Shown here: piece by piece, positions 30,313 to 40,080 of the stretch
How positions within the stretch are numbered: the first letter of the stretch is position 1
Layout: each line of letters starts with the position of its first letter
NCBI GenBank assembly: GCA_030280995.1
Contig: JASXTE010000187.1
Span: 1-64,000 of the forward strand
Origin: Hemileia vastatrix
Taxonomy: Eukaryota; Basidiomycota; Pucciniomycetes; Pucciniales; Zaghouaniaceae
Reading direction: 5' to 3'
Length of the DNA: 64,000 bases
Notes under the pieces: generated by a model
What the model saw: only the letters and a program-made list of their open reading frames with translations
What the model was told of the DNA's origin: nothing
Database searches by the model: none
Made by a program: the position numbers and the translations under genes

Positions 30313-32953
30313 ATGATCTCAAATACAGCTCCGACCTCGGAACCAAACTCATGGAAAGGTGCAACTTCACCAAATCACGACGATATTCTGAGAGGAAGGT
30401 TCGTTTCTCTATACACGGGTAGGCGGCTCCAAGGCTTGATCCGCTCTTGAAGCCTCCCAAGGTTGATTCCACCTCGTTTCAAGACTGGCCCAAGATTGAG
30501 ATCAAATCCGCGTTGATTCAAGATTGAACGTCAATCTTGATTCGATCTTGGCTGGGAAATACTGATCAAAGGCTGAGCAGAGACTGAATCAATCTTGAAG
30601 CTTCGTCAACCTTGATTCGATCTTGGATCAAGTCTTTCTCAAGATTCAACTTTTTCCAAAATCTCAATCTAGTTTGAGTAACGATTCAAGATGGATCAGG
30701 CATGACTTCCTCTGCAGACTTCACGATTGTAGGAGTCGATCTTCAGTAACGATCATAGCCATATCTTTGTTTCCTTACTTTCTACTACTTTTCTGACAAT
30801 TTGATGCTCTTAGATCTTCCGTTTTGCTACGTTAGAGAAGAGTATACCAAGGTGAGCTACGACTTGGAGATTTTTCGAAGATGTCGAGATGAGCGAAGAA
30901 TCGAGGGCGAAGGTCTCTGCTTTCGCATATGTACACTTCCTCTCTCGAAGTGCCTAGCTCATTTAACAGGGATCGAGCTGAATAAAAATCATGTGATTTT
31001 TCAAATCTTTAAACGACTCAAATAGCGATCTCTTCTTGACTTTTCCCTCTTTCCCCATCTCTTCCCAAAACTTCACTTCTTCAAAGAACTGACATTTCTC
31101 TTCTTTTCCTCTCTCTCTCCTTTCTTTCTTTCTTCAGATCCTCAAAGTCCCATATCTATCTACTCTATCATCGTATCTTAGAGGTGAGTGATCACAGGCA
31201 TCGATGTCGTTGACGGAGGTAGCGGGGAAAAGAAAGTGAAGAAACTGTTCATCACTCTATCTCATATGTCTCTCTGACTTCTTCTTTTCTTTTCTCTTCA
31301 TCAATCAATCTTTGTTCGACTTTCTTCTCTTCAAATCCAAAACGATCCAGAAGCGTCAGATCTTGGCCTGAGCTTCCATCCACTCATTCATCCGCCACAG
31401 CCTTACGCTTCGATTTCCACCTTTATTCCGGCTTTCAATCCTTTGAAATCATTAAACGTGAGTAGTAAATATGTCAAAAGAGTGAAGTAGAGAAGGGATA
31501 AGGGATGAAAGGACGTCATGAGGGAAGGATGATGAATGTATGCCTCGACGACAGAGCCCCGAGGACGGAGCTGTCTTCTTGTTTGCTTGCCTTCTCCAAT
31601 TGAACGCATCAATTTACGTTTCTCCGTCACTTACTTCATCGTTCTCTTCGTTGTTTCTGTTCAGGTTGAAACTTTCATCGTGATTGGTGAGTCGATTGTC
31701 GAGAGCTATCAACTGTTGACTCTTCATCGTCTTCTCTGACCAAGCCTTCTTTTCCATTTTCAATTTACGTTCTACAGGATCTCAATCTTCATCGCTATCA
31801 TCAGTCAGAAAGTTAAAGTGAGTTTCAAAGTAACATACGTTCATACATTATCATCGATACCTGTCCTAGCGCTCGTTCAACTTTGTAGTATAGACGATCG
31901 AAATAGAAAGGTTTTCGTCACATTATCGCTCTTGAAACGAGCTTGACAGCTTGATTTCCAGCTGGATCCGTCAGAAAACAGTCTCAATCCAAGCTTGAGA
32001 AGCAAATATCAAGACGGCATCAAGGCTGAAAAGGGATTGATACAAATTTCGAGATCAACCTTCCAGATTGAGTCAAGATTGAGGGTTCTTGATCAGCCAT
32101 TGAAGAGCGTAATGATCAAGGCTGGTCAAGAACTTTTTATCCGTTCCCCAGTACTGATCAAGATGAAACTCTGGTGGGCTGATCCGCTGCGGATCAGCAC
32201 TTCGTCAAGACTGGTCAGCCTTGGAGCCGCCTACCCGTGTAGAGCCTCTATCTTCTTCACATCACTCAGATCTCGGTAGGAACTTATATCAAGCTCCAGA
32301 TTCAGATCCAGAGATTTGGAAGTACCTGCCAACCCAGCCAGAAGAAGAGACGTCAGAATCATTCATTCAACTTCTAAAGAGAAGGACCGCAAGATTAGAG
32401 GAGTTCTATTACTCGATCGTGGACAATGCAAACTCGGAATCTTTAGGATTTCTAGGTCTGGACGAGGTTGTAGTTTCGTTTGGCAGGGCAGAAATCGGAC
32501 CGGTTATATTCTCAAAGAAGCTCCAACGCAGTGCAAAGGGTACCGAGGCTGTCTATCTGGTGATGAAGCACTGTTTTGACTTGGGTTTCAGACGAGTGGA
32601 ATGGCACTGTGATGATGGCAATGAAAGATCAAAAAACGCAGCTAAACGGTACGGTTTCTCTTTCGAAGGCGTACTCAAGAAACACATGTTCGTTCGAGAG
32701 TCAAATAGAGATACTGCTCTCTTCAGCCTGTTGGATGATGATTGGCCAAGGGTTAGAAAGGGTTTCGAAGATTGGCTCAGTGAAGAGAATATGAGTCAAG
32801 ATGGAATACAGAAGGAAAAGCTGAAGGTGAGTTGCGATTTGACTTCGAACATGAGCCGTCGTTCTTGAATGCTGATCTTTGCTTGTTTGGTACCATCCTC
32901 ACTTCGGTCTTGTCTGGTTCATTGATACTTCAAAACAGACAACTGCGGATTGA
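30313..32953 (+). CDS. GNAT acetyltransferase gene interrupted by a TIR element
   Basis: Host coding parts are 30313-30411, 32242-32826 and 32939-32953. Joined, they give 232 residues. The first part (NSWKGATSPNHDDILRGRFV) ends in codon CTA at 30411. The second resumes in the same frame with EPLSSSHHSDLGRNLY and continues with IWKYLP, ARLEEFYYSIVD, AKGTEAVYLVMKHCFDLGFR, EWHCDDGNERSKNAAKRYGF and HMFVRESNRDTA. This is the RimJ/RimL-like branch of GNAT N-acetyltransferases (GRFV..LEPL start, acetyl-CoA-binding helix, N-x-x-S-x-x-x-A-x-R-x-G-F block). Between the two parts lies a 1830-bp insertion with 25-bp inverted termini. Unless the insertion is spliced out, the protein is truncated. A small terminal exon after intron 32827-32938 encodes TTAD. 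Substrate unknown. Confidence 0.8.
30412..30436 (+). repeat. Left terminal inverted repeat, 25 bp
   Basis: Perfect reverse complement of 32217-32241. It contains a potential splice donor (G|GTAGG) at 30419. Confidence 0.9.
30537..30626 (+). repeat. Subterminal direct repeats
   Basis: Two exact copies of ttgattcgatcttgg, at 30537-30551 and 30612-30626. They are embedded in a field of caagattga-like words in both orientations (for example near 30491, 30519, 30590, 30640 and 32066). This is the kind of subterminal array that binds transposase in some DNA transposons. Confidence 0.65.
30804..31998 (+). CDS. Small six-exon reading frame inside the insertion, unknown product
   Basis: Exons 30804-30851, 31138-31183, 31351-31457, 31665-31686, 31778-31817 and probably 31962-31998 use GTGAGY donors and CAG acceptors. 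Their phases agree throughout and the total is exactly 300 nt, 99 codons plus TGA. The product starts MLLDLPFCYVREEYTK and contains ILKVPYLSTLSSYLRG, FHPLIHPPQPYAS and VETFIVIG. I recognise no domain. Exon 4 is only 22 nt. Five consecutive consensus introns with an open frame are unlikely by chance. It could be a captured host gene fragment, a genuine small gene of the element, or a non-coding spliced transcript. The last exon boundary is the least certain, since an alternative acceptor near 31890 also gives an early stop. Confidence 0.45.
32217..32241 (-). repeat. Right terminal inverted repeat, 25 bp
   Basis: Perfect reverse complement of the left end. A palindrome (ctgatccgctgcggatcag) lies about 20 bp inside it. 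The terminus plus the next host base reads gtgtag, a possible splice acceptor ending at 32242. Confidence 0.9.
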
Positions 32954-33205
32954 AATCGAACAAATGAAAGATTGAGTTTCTCGATGACGTCGAAAGGCGA
33001 CGAACGCTCTCTTCACGCTCGATCTAGTCCATAATGGATAGACTGATCAGCCAAAACTTCTATTAAAACGACATTTCTTACATCTAAGACCAAAGCATTA
33101 CATGAGAAGGGAACTGAAATCAATGAGATAGTGTATAGAATGGGAGAAGTCAAATCCATTTACACATTTTTGAATGACAAGACTCGAGATCATCCTTCTT
33201 GTGAT

Positions 33206-35181
33206 CTAAGCGGACTCGTCAATGACTACAGACCACTCATGTTCTGCTCTTCCGAGTTGAATATCAGTGATACGCTGTAGCATCGCTTCCGCAACTGGAC
33301 CAACACCACCAGATCCAGTTGGGATGTGAACGTCTTTGCCCAGATATCCGACTCTCTCGACTGGAGAGACGACAGCGGCTGTGAAAATGAGAGCAAAAGG
33401 ATTCGAAGAACGAAAGAGAAGAGACGCAAGATGAGAGCAGGAATAAATAAAGAGAATCGGTAACAACTTCCTAGTGATGTTGGTATTGAGGCTTAATTCG
33501 ATGCCTTTACCCTTTCGTCAGTAGATGATCAAAACTCACCTGTACCAGAACCGAACATTTCACCCAAAGAGCCATCTTTTTCAGCCTCTACGATTTCCTT
33601 CATCGATATTTCTCTCTCTGAAACAGTCATCTTTGGAAGAGGTAGAGAAGCTTTTCCAGAGGCGTGATCGCGAGCTAGACCAAGGATACTGAGAATAGAG
33701 AGAGAGCAGAACGAAAGAAGGAAAACGAAAGATGTTAGCAGAAGTCAGAAACTCAAAAAAAATGATAGATTGATCAAATCTTTTCGATACGTCTTGATCT
33801 TTTTCTACTCACCTGTCACGAGTGACTCCTGGTAGAATAGTTCCATTCAGAGGAGGAGTGATCAACTCGAGAGCTGAGAAGGAGAGAAAAGAAAATGAGA
33901 TTAAGAAAGAAGAAGAAGAGAGAGAGAAGTTGGAAAGCGACAAAGGCAAAAAAAGCATTAGCAACGAAAGAATTTTCGAAACTTCTCCAAACTTCCTCTT
34001 TTTATTTCCTCAATACTCACAACCATCCTTCTTCTTCAAAACGACGAACAAATTCATAGTTCCAACCTCCGTCAACCAATGTTCTTCACCAAACAACCAT
34101 AAATTCTGTTGATAACCTTTAGTAGCAGCTTCCATCTGAGGTTTAACAGCTGGAGCGTAATTCCCACCCAATTTATATTGACCAGTTCCACCAGGCCAAG
34201 CTCTGACCAATTCAGGATTGGCTTCCAAAGAAACAGGTTTGAAACCAGTCTTGTAATAAGCTCCTACAGGAGAAGTGATAACGAATAATAGAGCGTCAGA
34301 AGTTGCTCCAACTCCCAAAGCTGCTTGAGTACCGATTAGAGTTGGTCGAATATATAAGGCATTTCCTGGACCAGAAGGAATCCATGATGAATCGATTGCT
34401 ACTAGTTTTTTGATCAGTTTGATCAGTTCTTCTCCGTTGAAGGTCTGTTGTGAGAAGAGAAGACATTCGAGTCAGAATGCTCCTTCTGGCATGAGTCACT
34501 GAATTACCATCGAAGTCTAAAACTCTGGCTGTGGCTTTCTGAATCCAGTTCGATTGTAATCCCAGCAGGTCCAATGCTATGCTATCCAATTCAGGAAGGA
34601 TTTCAATCCAATCTTCTTATCTTCTTAGATCTTGTGTACTCACAGGTAAAGCGACTCTATCAGCGCTAGTGTTCATTCTCTTCATGTTCATATCTGGTCT
34701 AAAGATTCTAATCTTTCCCTCTTTATCCTTATAAGCCTTCATGCCTTCAAAAAGCGAAGGAGCGTAGTGGAAAATGACAGAAGAAGGATCTAATTCCAGA
34801 GGTTTATAAGGAGATCTTTGGACTGTCCCAACCTTTGTCATTATTCCATTTGATAGTCAACATGTGATCTGAAAAAGTGGAACCAAAAGTCAACGTCTCA
34901 GTTGCTGGGATATGTTTTGGATTCTGAGTTTTCTCAAAGATGAGTTTTGAAGCATCTAGATTGGCTAATTGAGGTTGACCTTTGGGAGAAGAAGATTTGG
35001 AAGAGGCCAAACCTGCTGAATCAGTCTTTGCTGTTGCTGGAGATGGAACCTTGTTGCTGGAATTCAATCGGAGAGCAGAAGAGGAGAAGGATCTTGGAGT
35101 AGAAGTTAGAAGAGAAGAAGAAGGTCGGATCCATCTCGACGTTCGTAGAGAATTCCTCAAACAACGAGAAGTAGAGGCCAT
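33206..35181 (-). CDS. BAT1: Branched-chain amino acid aminotransferase, mitochondrial type
   Basis: Exons 34644-35181, 34021-34444, 33813-33873, 33540-33688 and 33206-33378, 447 residues. The N-terminus (MASTSRCLRNSLRTSRWIRP...) is Arg/Ser-rich without acids, as in a mitochondrial presequence. The enzyme part has FGSTFSDHMLTIKWN, VIFHYAPSLFEGMKAYKD, IRIFRPDMNMKRMN and SLEANPELVRAWPGGTG. Next come YKLGGNYAPAV, which contains the PLP-binding Lys, then WLTEVGTMNLFVV, NGTILPGVTRD and EMFGSGTAAVVSPV. Fold-type IV PLP enzyme of leucine, isoleucine and valine metabolism. One extra base in exon 1 between about 34803 and 34828 breaks the frame between WDSPK and YKPLELDPSS. Discounting it gives a phase-0 exon end, so an error in the sequence is likely for such a core enzyme. 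Confidence 0.9.
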
Positions 35182-35478
35182 GACTGAGATTGAGGAATGT
35201 ACTTGAGATGCTAGAAATGTATCTAGAAGAGAGATAGAAGCAGACGTTGATGGTTTTGATGGCAAAGGTTGGAAGCAAAAGTGGAAACCTTCTGAGAAGC
35301 TCTCGTGACTCTTACTCCATCGCTCTTTTCGGAATTCATACAAGAACAAACTTACTTCCGCCTCTTTATCTTCTCTTTTTCAGTCATTATTGCAACTATT
35401 ACTACTCAGAACGTCAAGAAAGAGATCAGTCAACTACCAGGCCCTAAGAGATAGAGTGGAACTTTCATCTTCGAAAGC
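35182..35478. promoter_or_regulatory. Divergent promoter, BCAT / F-box copy 2
   Basis: 297 bp between opposing starts. The leader before F-box copy 2 does not resemble the shared leader of copies 1 and 3. Confidence 0.45.
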
Positions 35479-37196
35479 ATGGATCAAGATCAATTTGTCT
35501 TCACTTTCACCAAGATCCTCAAGCGTCGTCCTACTTTGGAAAACATCCCAGAAGATGTCGCAGAAGTCATTGCAGATATCCATCAAGAGCTGGGCGACTA
35601 TCGAAGGGGATCTAAAGCAAAGGGAGAAGCAGAGAAGGTAAGTAGAGCTATCAATCATCTACTTCTGACTCTCGTCTCGTCTGACTCTGTCTTCTGATCT
35701 TCTCCTTTTCCCATCAGACTAAGAGATCATACTCTAAGAGCAGTTGCTCTGAGCTGTCGTAAGGCTTACAGCTTCTATCGTCCACTTCTTCTTGAAAGCG
35801 TCACGCTCGACTTCAGGCACTTGTTCTCCTTCTATCAAGCGCTTCAAAGAAATCAAGATCATAGCCATCTAATCAAATCATTGACGTTCAAACCATATAG
35901 CCGACATGAGTGAGGACGACCAGGACATCATCCTGTCTCAAATAATCTCACTTTTGGAAGGTCGCTCTTTGGAAGATTCTGAAGGTCAAGCTCCATATCA
36001 GGCCGCAATGCTTGAGTTCCAGACAGTCATATTTCATAGACTAGTCTCTCTCCAAAGCTTGCTGATTTTGGACGGTCTTTTCATTCCTCGATCTCTCAAG
36101 CAGCTGTCATGCCTCCTGAGCTCCCTCAAGAGGCTTTATGTCCCGCTCTGGGATTCCTCAAGCTCTGACGAGGATGCCCCTCCTCCATTAAATGCAAAGA
36201 ATGTCATTTGGCTATTATCTTTCGGATCCTTAGAACATGCTTGCCTAGGTTTTACGACTTCCACCTCCGACTTTGAGTACCTGTCGGAACATCATCAAGC
36301 CTTCGAAAGGACTTCAAAAATCAAAAAGCTATCCCTGTACTTCAGCTTCGTCTATAGGGAATCGGATCGAAGGACTTGGTGGGGAACGTCGAGGGAGAGG
36401 AATATGGTTTTTGAGGGCGGGAACATGAAGACGGAAGCTTTATCTTTGCTGCTCCAAGTCGTTAATGGTCTAGAATGCTTGGAAATCTATTATATCCCGG
36501 CTGAAGGAGCGCCAAATGGCGGCGACGAGACCATGTTAAATCTGAGATATATCTTTGGATTGAAGAGTCTTTTCGGCAAGCTTCTCCATCTTCGTTTATT
36601 CGCCTCCGATTACCAATCAGCAACGATTGCTTCATCTGTTTATCCCTGCCTAAAAACGCTCACAGTAGATGTCAGCTTCGTTACCGATCTAGTCAATCTT
36701 AGCAATTCTCAACTGCCTTCAAGATTAGAGAGACTCGTTCTTCCCTATTATCTCGCTTCTACAAAAGGTTCAGTCAATTTTCGTGAAGAGCATTATCTCG
36801 CTCAAGTCGTTAGGGATCAAGTATTGCCTCATCTCAAAGAGGTGGTCGTTCCTTTAGCTCCCATTGGAGTCGATGGGAAAGCCTTAGACAGTGCTGAACG
36901 GTCAAAAGAGCTGGAGATATGGACTTACAGAAGAGAAAAGCTAGAAAGTGAGCAGGTCTTCAAGAGTGGCAAAGTAGAGTTGAGAAAAGTAGGTCCGGGT
37001 TTGAAGAGTGAGTAGTTGAAGCTTTGACTAGCTGACTTTGACTCTTTGATTATGCGAAGAAATGGATAGCTTGAGGCAAGACTCGTGGATTTTTTCTCCT
37101 TAACTCATCTCTTTTTGCTCTTCTGCATCTCCAAACACAGTCACTTCGGTCGATGAGACTTTCATGTCGCACCTCCTCTGGCTGTCTCCTCCATAA
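35479..37196 (+). CDS. F-box protein, paralogue 2, frame broken twice
   Basis: Exons 35479-35637, 35718-37007 and 37141-37196 would give 500 residues. Exon 1 starts MDQDQFVF and has LENIPEDVAEVIADI. Exon 2 has LRDHTLRAVALSCRKAY, FIPRSLKQLSCLLSSLK, LNAKNVIWLLSFGS, ESDRRTWWGTSRERN and GGNMKTEA. The hidden third exon encodes ETFMSHLLWLSPP. One extra base lies between 35571 and 35584, where the paralogues stay in frame (their SWA...EGxLxQR block continues in +1). A second lies between 35891 and 35914, just before an in-frame TGA. With both discounted, all exon phases match copies 1 and 3. Either a recent pseudogene or affected by sequence errors. Confidence 0.75.
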
Positions 37197-37828
37197 AAGA
37201 GTCAATATGATAAGAATGGGAAGGGAGGGGATGCACGAGAAGAGAAAGGAACGTAGAGAACGAGGGAACGACATTATCAACAGCTGTCTCACCTCGCCGA
37301 TTCGCGCATCATTACGAGTTTCAGAGAGTAGATGTACTTTTGACGTTCGGTATACTCTATACTGTGTAGCTTTCTTTCATCTCAAACTGCTTTTCTCTCA
37401 TACACACAAGAGCAGTGAAACCAAAGTGATACTCGAACTCGAGTTTCCAAATGTCTTAAGGGCTCCTTTAGGTTTCGTTTCTTCTTTCCTCTCCCCGTTT
37501 TTTGAGCCCCTTTTCTGAATGGAAACTTCACCCTTTCGCTCATACTTTTCTTTTATTGTCTTCAATGGTCGGTCTTTTCGCTCATACTATTTGCAATGCT
37601 CTTTCACTCATCGTCCCTCGAGAATCGAAGCTGAGAAAGCAGTTCTCATTGGGAAGGGAAATCCTCTGATGGTACATAGTCTTTTCTAAAGATTCACCAA
37701 CGATTTTGGGAGAGAACGTTTCATTGAATCCAATCATAAGGGGTCGATGCTATTTCTGCTCTTTACAAAAGCAGAAATTTTTCACCTCATGCATCTTTGC
37801 CTTCTTACCAACCACTCGCTCGTTCTCA
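37197..37828. other. Intergenic between F-box copies 2 and 3
   Basis: Holds the promoter of copy 3. No gene is supported. Confidence 0.5.
37778..37819 (+). promoter_or_regulatory. Conserved leader of F-box copy 3 with overlapping upstream ATG
   Basis: Matches 27925-27960 upstream of copy 1. The upstream ATG (37789) opens a frame that overlaps the main start (37829) and stays open through exon 1 and the retained intron into the exon-2 frame, unlike the short frame in copy 1. Confidence 0.6.
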
Positions 37829-39545
37829 ATGGATCAAGATCAATCTGTAGCTACCAAGCTCGCTATAAAGACACCGACTACTCTCGAAAGCATTCCAGAA
37901 GACGTAGCCGAGATCATTGCTGCGAAGATCAAAGCCTGGGCCAAGGTTGGAGGAACTCTGGAGCAAAGGGAAAAGGCACGAAAGTGAGTTCTTTGCTTGC
38001 TCAAGTTTCTGTTTCTTTCGCGACGCTAACATCTCTCCTGATACTGATCCTCTATCCACTTTTACTTCACAGGATGAGAGACTCTGCTTTGAGAGCGGTT
38101 GCTTTCACGTGTCGTAAATCTCACCAGGTCTTTCAGCCAGCTCTTCTCGAAAACGTCACAATCGGCTTCAGACAGATTCTCTCGTTCCACTCTTATCTGG
38201 CCAACATTGCAAGATCTGGAGAAATGATCAGATCAATGACCTTCAAAGACACACTGAACATGAGCGACGAAGAAAGAGCAGCGCTTATTTGGAAGTTAGC
38301 CACACTCTCAAGTCGCAACCCAACTCAGCGTAACGTTGCGACTCATGCGTTCGCTGGGCTTTCCGAATTGATGGCCTCAATTTTTCGGGGACTAGTCTCT
38401 CTTAGGACTTTGGTTATTGAAGACATCGTTTTCATCCCTTCGTCTCTGAAACAGCTTGCCTGCTTCTCAACTTCACTCAAAAAGGTTCACATCGCATATT
38501 CGAAACCATCTGCATCCGGTCCCAGACCTCTGAACGCAAGGAACGTCGTATGGCTAATGACTTTCAGTGTGATTCACGAAGCTTGTTTGGGTTTCACGCT
38601 GTCATCTGATGACCTCAAATTTCTAACCGAATGGCATCAAACGTTTTCGGGTCTTTCCAAGGTCAAGAAGCTTGCTCTAGCAGTGGAATTTGTCTACAGA
38701 GATTCAGATCAGCAAACCTGGTGGGGATTACCAAAGGAGAGAAATTCGAATTATTTAGGAGGGAATGAGAAGACAGAGGCAGTCGGATTAATACTTTCCT
38801 CCGTCAATCACTTGGAATGTTTAGAGATTTGCCCACTGATTTCAGGGGAAACGAATCCAGGCGACACGACTCTATTGGGTTTAAGATGTCTCTCTAGAAT
38901 GTACAAAAGTTCCAGCTCTCTTCTGCATCTCCGTTTACCGAACTTTCCCATCACCAACTCAAAGGATGACCAGCTTTCCCTCCCTTTCCGCGCATTAAGA
39001 GTATTCACACTGGACCGTAATTTACTCTATGCTCTGATCAATAGGAATCTCACCCTTCCCATCTGCTTAAAAAAGATTGTTCTCCCGCATTACTATGTTT
39101 CAGACGACCCGACCTTATCTCTAATCGAAGATGGCGGTATTATTCAGATTCTAAGGTCTCAATTCCTGCCACACCTAGAAGAGATCATTATTCCCTCAGC
39201 TGCAATTGGAGTAAGTGGAAAAGGTTTGACTCTCTCTGAGACTTCGAAAGAGGTAATGAAGGCATGGGTCAAGAGAAGACAAGAGTTAGAAAAGGATCCC
39301 ATCTTTAAGGATGGGAAAGTCAAGTTGACAAAGTTCTCTCCGGGTGAGATAAGTGAGTAGACAAGCAGTAGCTGTCCACTGTTTCTGAATGCAGCTTTTC
39401 ATGCGTCACACGTTAGTTGAAGATCTTTGAAGCTCTCTCGCTGACGTTTCTTGAATCTCAACCTCTGTCGCTCTTCATTCCTTCTGAAGTCATTCCGGAG
39501 AACGAGACCTTCATGTCGACTCTTTCTTGGATGTCACCCTTCTGA
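37829..39545 (+). CDS. F-box protein, paralogue 3
   Basis: Exons 37829-37983, 38073-39352 and 39490-39545 give 496 residues. Exon 1 is exactly as long as in copy 1 (155 nt) and encodes LESIPEDVAEIIAAKIKAWA. Exon 2 carries MRDSALRAVAFTCRKSHQ, LRTLVIEDIVFIPSSLKQL, LNARNVVWLMTFS, YRDSDQQTWWGLPKERN and GGNEKTEA. The apparent stop at 39358-39360 lies in a GTGAGTAG donor. The third exon (acceptor tctgaag) encodes ETFMSTLSWMSPF. The intron-1-containing transcript has a long open frame by coincidence of phase, but the spliced form matches the paralogues. Probably an SCF adaptor with a degenerate LRR body. Confidence 0.8.
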
Positions 39546-40080
39546 TCTTCGATTTCAGCTTTCAACATCAAGAATGGAGAGAATGGAGAGGTCCTGGTGA
39601 GGGAGTCGACGAAGACGAAAAGTTTGGTTGCAGAGCGGATGTCAGAGAAGAACGGTTTAATCAATTTCATTCGTGTGAAGCTAAAAGTTGCACTGATTTG
39701 GAAGAGAACCAGAAAGATCTTTGAAGTGTTGATTTCGGTTCCTTTGCGTAAGCCTGAAGTCTCTAATTCACGAGACCTTCGAAACGAGAGAGAGACACTT
39801 CTGATCCACCGTCGACTCGAACAAGCGAATGACGGAGGACAAAGAGATTCTTTTCGAACAGAAGCACAGAATTCTGACTTCATTCTCGAGATACTCGCGT
39901 TGCGACTGACCAGAGAGTCCTATTGTTGGCAGTAAGGGGTCCATGCGACTTCTCCTCCTCGATCTGGCTGTGTGTCTCATTGTTTCTTACTTCTTGCTTC
40001 CAAACCTAATCCATATCAACTAGAATCCCAACCAAAACCTCAAAGGAAGACATTTCATCAAATCAGGAAACGAGATCAAG
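39546..40080. other. Intergenic, no gene seen
   Basis: 3' flank of F-box copy 3 and promoter of HSE1. Short frames on both strands lack support. Confidence 0.5.

Larger units (their letters stand above)
30412..32241 (+). mobile_element. 1.83-kb TIR-bounded insertion in the GNAT gene
   Basis: The ends are perfect 25-bp inverted repeats (30412-30436 and 32217-32241; the left begins tacacgggtaggcggctcca). The element splits the GNAT open frame exactly between codons. Counting from the inner CACGGG...CCCGTG, both flanks show TA, which would fit a TA target duplication. However, removing one TA would leave the host frame off by two, whereas removing all 1830 bp restores it. Inside, both ends carry many short subterminal repeats based on caagattga/tcaatcttg. 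No transposase-like reading frame is visible, so it would be non-autonomous. It contains a small multi-intron reading frame (30804-31998). The superfamily is not determinable from this sequence alone. Confidence 0.75.

Noticed and set aside
35891..35914. Programmed +1 frameshifting at stop codons as a general rule
   Set aside because: In some genes the break can be placed at a stop (35911), but in PI-PLC, HSE1 and F-box copy 2 exon 1 the homology changes frame far before any stop, and no shared slippery sequence exists.
37747..39360. A continuous 537-codon frame over F-box copy 3
   Set aside because: Its first part is out of frame with the paralogous exon 1, and it runs through a consensus intron (37984-38072). 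The spliced model matches copies 1 and 2 in size and phase.
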